64,000 nucleotides of DNA. It comes from Lachnospiraceae bacterium. GTDB taxonomy: Bacteria; Bacillota; Clostridia; Lachnospirales; Lachnospiraceae. Below, one piece after another: positions 9,491 through 17,788 of the stretch. The stretch spans positions 62,001-126,000 of the forward strand of contig JAFYMC010000018.1 of the NCBI GenBank assembly GCA_017556805.1, written 5' to 3'. The position numbers were made by a program, and so were the translations under genes. The notes beneath the pieces are model-generated. The model worked only from the letters and a program-made list of their open reading frames with translations. It searched no databases and was not told the origin of the DNA. Positions within the stretch are counted from its first letter, which is position 1. Every line of letters begins with the position of its first letter.

Positions 9491-10540
9491 TTATTTCAGC
9501 GATTCCCAAAAAAGCGCTTTATTCTTCTCCCAATCTGCCACTAATGTACTGGTTACCTTTCCCATATCCTTCGAGGAAAAGGCCCCCTTCATCGGAAGCT
9601 GCTGTTGTTCCATCGTCGTAATACGCCCGTCATACACAACATAAATCAGCTCTTCCATGGTCTCCTCACTGATATCCGTTTCGATATAACCTAATGCTTG
9701 CTTTAAAATTTTAATCCATCCGGTAAGTCCGGACTCTTTATACCGTTCAAACAAATTCTGAAGCACCATACGCTGACGCTCGGTTCTTCCGTAATCGTTT
9801 TTCGTTCCGTTGCAGTTGGCCACATAACGTACCCGGCAATAGCCCAAGGTCTGATTTCCGTTTAATACCTGTGTTCCCGGCGTTACATTCCGGAACTGTT
9901 CCTTGGAAATGTAGTTGTGGGTATTCAGATATTCCGCTTCCTCTGCAGTCAACGTTACCTCTGCACCACCCAGTAAATTAATGATTTCTTCAAAACTGTC
10001 AAAGCCAACCTTCACATAGCCGTCCGGCCATATCCCCAGTTTGTCGTATAGCAGCTTATACAGACCGCTTACTCCCTGTCTTGCATATACCGCATTGATT
10101 TTACAAGGCTTCATTCCCTCCGGCTCTACATAAGTATCGCGTAAAACAGAAGTTAACACTACCTTCTTCTCTCTGACATGAATTGTAGCTAAAATAATCG
10201 TATCGGTCCTTCCTTTGCCCGGAGAGGTTTTTAATGCTTCCTCTCCCAACAGCAAAATGTGGTAGAACTCTCTTTCCTTCTCCGGAACCGGCTCTGCCTC
10301 CTCCGGCTTTTCAAACAAAACCTCCTCCAAGTTCCCCGGGGTATTTCCCTGTGCCTTTTCGGAGCTTTGACCCGATACAAAATTCACCGAATTATGCAAA
10401 TATCCGGCCACGACCTTTGACGTCAATTTTTTCCCGGGCTTTGTATAAAGCACAAACAATAACAGCGCCGCGGCTACCGCCACAACGGCAGCCACCGCCA
10501 ATACTATTGTTTCAATCAGACTTTTTTTCTTTTTTTCCAT
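9491..10540 (-). CDS. LytR-CpsA-Psr (LCP) family cell-wall ligase, copy 2
   Basis: 349 residues: short cytoplasmic start (MEKKKKS), membrane helix (about 10-31), linker, then an LCP domain (HILLLGEEAL, RTDTIILATIH, SVLRDTYVEPEG, KINAVYARQG, GRTERQRMVLQNL). It is a paralogue of the next gene: YVKVGFDSFEEIINLLGGAEVTLT parallels copy 1 closely, in shorter pieces such as YVKVGFD and NGNQ-LGYCRVR. It lacks the acidic tail of copy 1. It is 22 bp upstream of copy 1 and clearly co-transcribed; a recent duplication is likely. Confidence 0.85.
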   Translation of the reverse strand: MEKKKKSLIETIVLAVAAVVAVAAALLLFVLYTKPGKKLTSKVVAGYLHNSVNFVSGQSSEKAQGNTPGNLEEVLFEKPEEAEPVPEKEREFYHILLLGEEALKTSPGKGRTDTIILATIHVREKKVVLTSVLRDTYVEPEGMKPCKINAVYARQGVSGLYKLLYDKLGIWPDGYVKVGFDSFEEIINLLGGAEVTLTAEEAEYLNTHNYISKEQFRNVTPGTQVLNGNQTLGYCRVRYVANCNGTKNDYGRTERQRMVLQNLFERYKESGLTGWIKILKQALGYIETDISEETMEELIYVVYDGRITTMEQQQLPMKGAFSSKDMGKVTSTLVADWEKNKALFWESLK

Positions 10541-10559
10541 AAACTCCCTCCCCAGAATA

Positions 10560-12020
10560 TCATTCTACCGCACCGTCTGCAAGTATTTTTTCCAAAAGCT
10601 TATATATTCTGAGCGCTGACGGAATATGAAGACGTTCTGCCGGTGTATGAATATCCTTCATCTCCGGTCCGATGGAAATCATATCCATTCCCGGAATCTT
10701 TTCTCCCAACAATCCACACTCCAAACCCGCGTGAATCGTAGCAACCTCCGGACGCGTTCCGAACATTGCCTCATACGCCGTTACATAAACCTCACGAAGC
10801 TTTGACTGCTCCTTATATTCCCAGGCCGGATACTCTCCGGACACCTCATAATCCCCCCCAAGGAAACCGATGAGATATATCATCTTCTCCTTTAAAAACT
10901 CCAAATAACTTGCTTTACTGCTTCGTAGGGACCAATGCAGCTCCATCCCGTCGGACGTCATTTTGCAGATGCCGAGATTGAGTGAACTCTCCACCAACCC
11001 CGGAATCTCCGCACTGTTTACCTGAATGCCGTTCGGAGCCTGCATAAGCACGAACAAAAACTTTTCAAAAGAACGCGGATGCATTACCGGTGCTTCCTCT
11101 ACATAATCCTCCGTCGAAAAAGTCAGGGTGGCCTCCGGCTCCCCGCTGCGGATTTCTTCCGTCATTTCCTCCGCAAGGGCCTGCGCCGCCTCGATTTCTT
11201 CTCCGGAAATATCCTCCGGGAACAAAAGCGTTACCGTCGCATCACGAGGAATGGCATTGTCCTTCTGACCGCCGGAAAACTCCTCTACTAAAAACGATAC
11301 GTTTTCCCGTAACATAAACAAATATCTTGCCAGCCAAAGCACCGCATTGGTGCGGTTCTTATCGATTTCCGCGCCGGAATGTCCGCCCAAAAGACCGGAT
11401 ACCGTTATCGTCACAATACGTCCGCCGGCAACAACACGCTCCACCGGAATCCTTCCGGTTACCCGCGCACCGCCCGCACAGCCGCACAGCACAATATTCT
11501 CCTCTTCGGAATCAATATTTATCAAATGACGTCCGGAAAGGAGAGAACCGTCCAGTGCCTTCGCACCGTCCATGCCCGTCTCTTCTTCCGTAGTAATCAC
11601 TAACTCCAGTGCCGGATGCTTGGCCTCCGCATCGTCAAGCAAAGCCAGACAATAGGCCACTGCAATACCGTCATCGCCTCCAAGCGTTGTCCGGTCCGCA
11701 TGCAACCACTCACCGTCCACCTTAAGTGTCAAGCCGTCCGTCATAAAATCGATATCCGCCCCGGCTTCTTTTTCGCACACCATATCCATATGGCCCTGCA
11801 AAATCATGGTCGGATACTGTTCGTATCCCGGTGTGGCATCCTTATAAAAAATCACATTATCTGCCGCATCCCGGACATACCGGAGATTCCGCTCCTTCGC
11901 AAAATTTTCCAGATAATCCGCCAATTTACCTACATTTCCGGAGCCGTGAGGAATGGCTGCAATCTCCGAAAAATAGTATAATATCTTTTTATAATCCAAT
12001 GCCTCAAGCTCAGCAAGCAT
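10560..12020 (-). CDS. pepD: Aminoacyl-histidine dipeptidase (M20 family, PepD)
   Basis: 486 residues of cytosolic beta-Ala-His/Xaa-His dipeptidase type. Metal-site motifs of M20 are visible: QGHMDMVCEKE, LGGDDGIAVAYCL, ITTEEETGMDGAK and the late HAGLECGLLGEKIPGMD with PEMKDIHTPAERL. The central lid domain (about 200-380) is present. The ATG has AAGGAGG upstream. It lies between UPF0210 and the LCP pair on the same strand; a metabolic link is not evident. Confidence 0.88.
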   Translation of the reverse strand: MLAELEALDYKKILYYFSEIAAIPHGSGNVGKLADYLENFAKERNLRYVRDAADNVIFYKDATPGYEQYPTMILQGHMDMVCEKEAGADIDFMTDGLTLKVDGEWLHADRTTLGGDDGIAVAYCLALLDDAEAKHPALELVITTEEETGMDGAKALDGSLLSGRHLINIDSEEENIVLCGCAGGARVTGRIPVERVVAGGRIVTITVSGLLGGHSGAEIDKNRTNAVLWLARYLFMLRENVSFLVEEFSGGQKDNAIPRDATVTLLFPEDISGEEIEAAQALAEEMTEEIRSGEPEATLTFSTEDYVEEAPVMHPRSFEKFLFVLMQAPNGIQVNSAEIPGLVESSLNLGICKMTSDGMELHWSLRSSKASYLEFLKEKMIYLIGFLGGDYEVSGEYPAWEYKEQSKLREVYVTAYEAMFGTRPEVATIHAGLECGLLGEKIPGMDMISIGPEMKDIHTPAERLHIPSALRIYKLLEKILADGAVE

Positions 12021-12032
12021 AGGAGAACCTCC

Positions 12033-13397
12033 TTAATTCTTAAAGCTATGAATCGGTGCCGGAATTCTTCCGCCACGTGCTACGAACGCATCACAGGAGA
12101 AATTATTCACCGGCATAATCGGCGCATAACCGAGGAGACCGCCGAATTCTACGATATCTCCCACATCCTTACCGATGACCGGAATCAGACGTACCGCCGT
12201 GGTCTTTGCATTAATCATACCGATGGCCATTTCGTCCGCAATGATACCGGAAATAGTGGTAGCCTTCGTGCTTCCAGGAATCGCAATCATATCAAGACCC
12301 ACGGAACATACACAGGTCATTGCTTCGAGCTTCTCTAAGGTAAGTGCACCTGCCTGAACCGCATCAATCATACCCTGATCTTCGCTGACCGGAATAAACG
12401 CACCGCTTAAACCGCCCACGTAAGAGGAAGCCATAACGCCGCCCTTCTTTACCTGGTCGTTTAACAATGCAAGCGCCGCGGTAGTACCCGGAGCACCCGC
12501 ATGTTCCAAGCCCATTTCCTGAAAAATCTCCGCTACGGAATCGCCCACTGCCGGGGTCGGAGCCAGAGACAAATCCACAATACCGAACGGTATCCCGAGC
12601 GCCTTGGACGCCTCGGTTGCAATCAACTGGCCTACACGGGTAATCTTAAACGCGGTTTTCTTAATCGTCTCGCAAAGAGTACCGAAATCCGCACCGCGGA
12701 CAGACTCAAGAGCAGTCTTTACTACACCCGGTCCGCTGACGCCGACATTAATAATGGCATCCGCTTCGGTCACACCGTGGAACGCACCCGCCATGAACGG
12801 ATTGTCATCCGGTGCATTACAAAAAATAACAAGCTTCGCACAACCGAGGGAATCCCTCTCCTTGGTTGCTTCCGCAGTCTTAAGTACAATTTCACCCATC
12901 AGGCGTACCGCATCCATATTGATACCGGTACGGGTAGAACCTACGTTAACAGAGGAACATACCCGGTCCGTCTCTGCCAAAGCCTGCGGAATAGACTCAA
13001 TCAAAAGACGATCCGCCGTGGTCATACCCTTACTAACCAACGCGGAATAACCACCGATAAAGTTCACGCCTACGGTCTTTGCCGCACGGTCCAAGGTCTT
13101 TGCGATGGTAACAAAATCCTCCGGCTTCTTGCAGGCAGAAGATCCCACCATTGCAATCGGAGTTACGGAAATACGCTTATTCACAATCGGAATTCCGAAT
13201 TTCTTACCGAGACGTTCGCCGGTCTCTACCAAGTCCTTTGCCATAGTAGTTATTTTCTCAAAAACCTTACGATTTAATTCGTCCAAATTCGTATCCGCAC
13301 AATCCAAAAGGCTGATACCCATGGTAATGGTACGCACATCCAGATTTTCCTTCTCAATCATCTGGTTTGTCTCTATGACTTCATGAATGTTAATCAT
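12033..13397 (-). CDS. UPF0210/PFL-family protein (DUF711)
   Basis: 454 residues, matching the uncharacterised UPF0210 family along its whole length: [14 protein letters not shown] start, [51 protein letters not shown] and the C-terminal [15 protein letters not shown]. The fold is related to pyruvate formate-lyase-like barrels, but the reaction is unknown. It lies 50 bp after an ACT-domain gene; the two are a conserved neighbour pair in Firmicutes, suggesting the ACT protein senses an effector for this enzyme. Confidence 0.88.
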   Translation of the reverse strand: MINIHEVIETNQMIEKENLDVRTITMGISLLDCADTNLDELNRKVFEKITTMAKDLVETGERLGKKFGIPIVNKRISVTPIAMVGSSACKKPEDFVTIAKTLDRAAKTVGVNFIGGYSALVSKGMTTADRLLIESIPQALAETDRVCSSVNVGSTRTGINMDAVRLMGEIVLKTAEATKERDSLGCAKLVIFCNAPDDNPFMAGAFHGVTEADAIINVGVSGPGVVKTALESVRGADFGTLCETIKKTAFKITRVGQLIATEASKALGIPFGIVDLSLAPTPAVGDSVAEIFQEMGLEHAGAPGTTAALALLNDQVKKGGVMASSYVGGLSGAFIPVSEDQGMIDAVQAGALTLEKLEAMTCVCSVGLDMIAIPGSTKATTISGIIADEMAIGMINAKTTAVRLIPVIGKDVGDIVEFGGLLGYAPIMPVNNFSCDAFVARGGRIPAPIHSFKN

Positions 13398-13447
13398 TTC
13401 TTATACCTCACTCTCATTTCAATCGGTGTATACGCATTCGCACTTTC

Positions 13448-13720
13448 TTAGATTCTGTGCATCATATCGAAAATATCTTCGTGCTGAGCCTTAATGATAA
13501 CACCGATTTCCTTACCGATAGCGTCCAGATCCTCTGCGATTTCATGATTCTCCTTCGGAGAATTGTTGGCATCTACTACCATCATCATGTTGAAATAATC
13601 CTGTACGATGGTCTGGGAAATATCAAGAATATTTACCTTGTTCTCCGCAAGATAGGTACAAACCTTTGCAATAATGCCTACACAATCCTTTCCTACTACC
13701 GTGATAATCGTCTTCTTCAT
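13448..13720 (-). CDS. ACT-domain protein (UPF0237)
   Basis: 90 residues. A single GcvR-like ACT domain occupies the N-terminal half (ITVVGKDCVGIIAKVCTYL, ILDISQTIVQDYFNMMMVVD) and a helical tail the rest. The family binds small ligands, usually amino acids, and regulates partner proteins. Two in-frame ATGs occur; the second (13720) is eight bases from AGGAGG, while the first (13726) is only two bases away, so the second is chosen. It is co-transcribed with UPF0210. Confidence 0.88.
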   Translation of the reverse strand: MKKTIITVVGKDCVGIIAKVCTYLAENKVNILDISQTIVQDYFNMMMVVDANNSPKENHEIAEDLDAIGKEIGVIIKAQHEDIFDMMHRI

Positions 13721-13744
13721 TTTCATATCCTCCTGTTGTTTCGC

Positions 13745-14584
13745 TTATGCGAATAATTCTAGTTCTAATTGTTCCGCCACCGTAGCCGTCCCAACCGGAC
13801 GAGACGGTATATCCCGCTCCGCCACAAATAAATCCGGCATAGTCAGTCCCCGTTTTTCGGCAGCAGCCTGCAATTCAATCCGGACAGTCTCATAGGCCAG
13901 CTCCGGCAAATTGTTTTCCTTACTCAGATGTGCAAGTATAACATGCTTAAGACCCGGATGCAATACCTCGCACAATAATTTTGCGGCCGTATCGTTGGAT
14001 AAATGACCGCGTTCTCCCAAAATACGCTGTTTTAAATAATAAGGGTAGGACCCCACCATTAACATATTGACATCGTGATTGGACTCCAAGTACAAAATCT
14101 CCGAATCCGCAATCGCCTCCAGTATATGCCCGTCATACATGCCCAGGTCCGTCACCATGGAAGCTTTCTTTCCTTCCGCTTCAAAGGTATAACACACCGG
14201 ATTGGCCGCATCGTGGGAAACGGAATGGGCTTTTGCCACCAATCCGTCGAACCAAAGGGTCTCTCCCGGTTTCACCTCATGAAGAAGTTCTTCCGGAATC
14301 CGTCCGATATTGGTCCGCCCCTTTAACATGCCGCAAAGAGTCTCTGCCGTCCCGTACAACGGTATGCCGTACCGTCTTGCCAGAACTCCGATGCCCTGAA
14401 TGTGATCGGAATGCTCATGGGTAATCAAAATCCCTTTTAAATCACCGGCAGAGGTCCCGATAGAATCCAATGCCTGCTCGATTCTCTTCCCGCTGATGCC
14501 CGCGTCTACCAAAAGATGCGTTCCTCCGTGTCCTACATAAACGCAATTTCCGCTGCTTCCGCTGGCAATTGCACATAATCTCAC
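13745..14584 (-). CDS. MBL-fold metallohydrolase (WalJ/YycJ-like)
   Basis: 279 residues. The metallo-beta-lactamase motif THEHSDHIQG is present, preceded by ASGSSGNCVYV and LVDAGISGKRIE, characteristic of YycJ/WalJ proteins. Later metal ligands lie in HSVSHDAANPVCY, LESNHDVNMLM and ILAHLSKENNLP. WalJ relatives are linked to cell-wall/replication coordination, though here it is not next to walRK. The start is GTG at 14584, with AAGAAGG seven bases upstream. Confidence 0.82.
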   Translation of the reverse strand: MRLCAIASGSSGNCVYVGHGGTHLLVDAGISGKRIEQALDSIGTSAGDLKGILITHEHSDHIQGIGVLARRYGIPLYGTAETLCGMLKGRTNIGRIPEELLHEVKPGETLWFDGLVAKAHSVSHDAANPVCYTFEAEGKKASMVTDLGMYDGHILEAIADSEILYLESNHDVNMLMVGSYPYYLKQRILGERGHLSNDTAAKLLCEVLHPGLKHVILAHLSKENNLPELAYETVRIELQAAAEKRGLTMPDLFVAERDIPSRPVGTATVAEQLELELFA

Positions 14585-14619
14585 AACAAAACCTTCTTTC
14601 TAATCTTATCTGTCCGGTA

Positions 14620-17085
14620 TTATGACTTCCAGCCAAGCTCAATGACATCGCTGTCCTTAATGGCCTGCATAAATGTAGTGGCAACCCCATTCACCTTTAC
14701 CACCGGTTGACGACCTCTGGCATCCGCCAGATTAAAAGATACCACATCCAGTACATCTACCAACAGATAAGAGCTTTTTCCTTTTAATACTTTTGCCTGA
14801 CCGTTAACGATAACAACAATCTCCGAAGCTCCTGCAACCGGCGCTGTTCCGGTTCCCGGTTGTGATACATCCGCCTGCTTCTGTTCCACATCTGTGCTAC
14901 CATTGTCGGACGACTCCGTCCCTCCCTGCGGATTTCCCGCTTCGTTCTCCGGTATTTCCTGCTGCACCGCTTTATTTCTCGGTACAAGCGGTGGCAACGG
15001 AGCTCCGGTCCGTACCGGCGCATACGACTCCGTGGACATACTTTTTCCGAACTTTAACGAGGATTCGCTGGAATTTAAGGAATTTAAAATCGACATTAGT
15101 CGAGCTGCCTTACCGTCATCCTCCTGCTGCTTCGGCTTCTTGTACTCTACCGGAACCTCCCTGACATAATCGTCATAGGACATAACGTAGGATTCGTAGA
15201 CATCCTCCCCGGCTGCCGCTTCCTCCTTTTCGTCTGCGGATACCCCGAAGGCTTCCGCAATCTTCCGGGACGTAGTCACACGTTCTTCCGTCTTCTCTTC
15301 CGCCTCTTCCTTTGTCGGTGCCGTCTCCTTCTTAAATTCAATCCGAACTACAGCACCATCGTACACCTTTGTCTCCGGTTCGGCAGGCACACTGTTCACA
15401 TATACCTTCCCCTCCGGCATCATATCCACAAAGGTTAATACCTGCTCTAACGTATAATAATCCGGTGACAAAATGACGTCACCTTCCTTGATTTCATAAG
15501 GTCCGGAAATCGTTTCACCGTTTACCCGAAGTAACCGCGGACAAGCAATCTTTGTGCCGTTTACCGTAAAAGAAAACGCTGCTTTACTCTCCGGAAGCTT
15601 ATCCAGGGTACAGGACGCATCCGCCCCCTTGGTGCCCGCCGTAATCTTAATTTTATCATCTTCCGCAATCGGTGCGGTAATGCTGACCGGCTCACCGTTT
15701 AGGATAATCTCCGCTGCCTCTCCGAGGCGTCCCTTTACGGTACGGGTCTCTCCGTTGACGGTAAAGGTCAGTTCCTTTCCTCTTCCCGGAAACAGCTTCT
15801 CGTTCGGATAACCGTACTGCATAGCCGCATCCGCCACCGTAAGACTTCCGTTATCGTAAATCTTAATACGTTCGTCGTTCACCTTAACAAAAACAAAATT
15901 GTTTCTCTGCTCGTAATAATTGAGACAAATACCGATCGGCGTTACCAGAAGAGAATCCTTCTTAATGCCCTCCTGTCTAAAGGTCACAAAGGACAGTACC
16001 TCTTCGCCTCGTAATGCCACACGCTCCTTCGGCAACGCAAGCTCCTCCGAAAGCTTCTCAATAAAGCCCGGAACCTTACCGCCGCCACCGACTACAAATA
16101 CCGCACTCACCGGCTTGTCACCGTTAAGCGCAAGAATTTCTTTTGCGACAGCACACGCAATCTCATCCACCTTCTCTTTTATGTCGGCCAGCAGTGCTTC
16201 CCGTTCTGCCTTCTGCTTAATGCCCATAATATCCGTATATGTAACAATTTTTTTCTTGCCGGAGGCTTCTAACTTCATGCGCTCCGCACTATTATAGTCC
16301 ACTAACCGTTTTTTTGCAATGGCTTCCGTTAACTTATCTCCCGCCATCGGTATCATACCGTACCCTACTACAGTTCCGTCTCTTGTAATACAGATATCGG
16401 AGGTACCCGCCCCCACATCCACAAGAGCAATATTTAACAAACGGAAATTCTCCGGAATTGCCACAAGCATAGCTGCAATCGGCTCCAATGTCAGATTCAC
16501 CACCGTAAGGCCTGCCTTTGCCACCGCTGCGTATAAGCCGTCGATCACCTCATCCGGCAGGAAGGTCACCAACACCTCCACACCGATTTTGGATGCCTTA
16601 TGGTCTTCCAGGCTGGTAATCATAAAACCGTTTAAGTAATAATGAACCACCGTATAAGCAACACAGATGTAATGATGTCCGTCATCTTTGGTGGACTCTC
16701 TCATTTTTTTATGAGCCTTTTCCACTCCCATCATTTCCAGAGTATTTACGATTTCCTCATCTACTACCGTTTCTTCTTCAAACTCCACCTCCGCAAAGGC
16801 ACTTTCCGTATTCAACACACGCCCCGCTGCTGCGATACAAACCTCCGTAAGCTTCTGCCCCGTCGCCTCCTCCAGTTCCCTTGTAATCTCGGAAACGGTA
16901 TTGGCCACAGCGGCAATATCATGAATCTGACCGTCCATCATAGCTCTGGTGGCATGAAGCCGCGTACTCTGAGCCACAACCGTAAAGGCCCGTTCCGCCG
17001 TTTTATAACCCACGGTGCCTACAATACTTCTGGTACCGATATCCAAGCCATATACCAGCTTTTCGTTTCTGTCCGTCTGACTCAT
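14620..17085 (-). CDS. FtsA-like actin-fold cell-division protein with long C-terminal extension
   Basis: 821 residues, about twice the length of E. coli FtsA. The first ~400 are an FtsA/PilM-type actin-like ATPase: LDIGTRSIVGTVG (phosphate 1), an inserted 1C-like subdomain, LVDVGAGTSDICI (phosphate 2) and FVVGGGGKVPGF (adenosine). The remaining ~420 residues contain several small beta-rich modules with VNGE/VNG turns, an acidic linker (about 615-690) and a final module ending VIELGWKS. No C-terminal amphipathic membrane helix of classical FtsA is seen. ATG at 17085 overlaps the coaE stop as ATGA, with AGGAGGT upstream. Long FtsA forms occur in Clostridia. Confidence 0.8.
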   Translation of the reverse strand: MSQTDRNEKLVYGLDIGTRSIVGTVGYKTAERAFTVVAQSTRLHATRAMMDGQIHDIAAVANTVSEITRELEEATGQKLTEVCIAAAGRVLNTESAFAEVEFEEETVVDEEIVNTLEMMGVEKAHKKMRESTKDDGHHYICVAYTVVHYYLNGFMITSLEDHKASKIGVEVLVTFLPDEVIDGLYAAVAKAGLTVVNLTLEPIAAMLVAIPENFRLLNIALVDVGAGTSDICITRDGTVVGYGMIPMAGDKLTEAIAKKRLVDYNSAERMKLEASGKKKIVTYTDIMGIKQKAEREALLADIKEKVDEIACAVAKEILALNGDKPVSAVFVVGGGGKVPGFIEKLSEELALPKERVALRGEEVLSFVTFRQEGIKKDSLLVTPIGICLNYYEQRNNFVFVKVNDERIKIYDNGSLTVADAAMQYGYPNEKLFPGRGKELTFTVNGETRTVKGRLGEAAEIILNGEPVSITAPIAEDDKIKITAGTKGADASCTLDKLPESKAAFSFTVNGTKIACPRLLRVNGETISGPYEIKEGDVILSPDYYTLEQVLTFVDMMPEGKVYVNSVPAEPETKVYDGAVVRIEFKKETAPTKEEAEEKTEERVTTSRKIAEAFGVSADEKEEAAAGEDVYESYVMSYDDYVREVPVEYKKPKQQEDDGKAARLMSILNSLNSSESSLKFGKSMSTESYAPVRTGAPLPPLVPRNKAVQQEIPENEAGNPQGGTESSDNGSTDVEQKQADVSQPGTGTAPVAGASEIVVIVNGQAKVLKGKSSYLLVDVLDVVSFNLADARGRQPVVKVNGVATTFMQAIKDSDVIELGWKS

Positions 17086-17717
17086 TCCGCCACCTCCTCG
17101 CTTTTGTACGATGCTTCCCATTCCGAAAAATGGGCTTCTGCCTGTTCTATGATATGAGCTTCACAATCCTCCCGTGAAGAATCGTTGTATAATACAAAAT
17201 CACTTGCGGAAAAGAACAGCTCCTCCGTGGCCTGCTCCGCCATAATAGAGTCCACCCGTTCATCGGAATAGCCCCGGTTTTCCTTTAACCGCACCCGTCG
17301 CATCTCCACCGGAGCGTGCACATACCAAAGCTCATCACAAATGTCCTTGTAGCCCGCTTCGATTAACAGTGCCGCCTCAATCAGCACCATTCCCGGAAAC
17401 ATTGCCTCTCTGAGACTTGCAATCCTCGCTTCCACATACTCCCGCACCCTCGGATGCACACAGGCATTTAACTCCTCCACCCGGTCGCCGAGAAACGCCC
17501 TCTCATACAGCTTACCACGGTTTAAGGTACCGTCCGCAGTGACCAAATCCTCTCCGAACAAAGAAAGCAGTTCCTCATGGGCACAGCCGCCCCGCTCCAT
17601 CAATTCGTGGGCAATGGCATCACAGTGCAAATATTCGATTGTATAATGCTTTTGCAGGATGTTTACTACCGTTGACTTCCCGGCGCCTACCCCTCCTGTG
17701 ATTCCGATTACTTTCAT
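17082..17717 (-). CDS. coaE: Dephospho-CoA kinase
   Basis: CoaE phosphorylates dephospho-CoA, the last step of coenzyme A synthesis. 211 residues, slightly above average. Walker A is GGVGAGKSTVV near the N-terminus; the CoA-binding region includes CDAIAHELM and HPRVREYVEARI; the lid region has VPVEMRR-type residues (HAPVEMRRVRLKENRG). It overlaps the FtsA-like gene by four bases (ATGA), so translation is probably coupled, and it follows polA by 71 bp. Confidence 0.92.
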   Translation of the reverse strand: MKVIGITGGVGAGKSTVVNILQKHYTIEYLHCDAIAHELMERGGCAHEELLSLFGEDLVTADGTLNRGKLYERAFLGDRVEELNACVHPRVREYVEARIASLREAMFPGMVLIEAALLIEAGYKDICDELWYVHAPVEMRRVRLKENRGYSDERVDSIMAEQATEELFFSASDFVLYNDSSREDCEAHIIEQAEAHFSEWEASYKSEEVAE

Positions 17718-17788
17718 GCTGTTTCCTCACCTGATTTTAGTTTTCTTTATTTCGCGTTTTCTTTCTTCTGCATAGTTTATGCAGTCTC

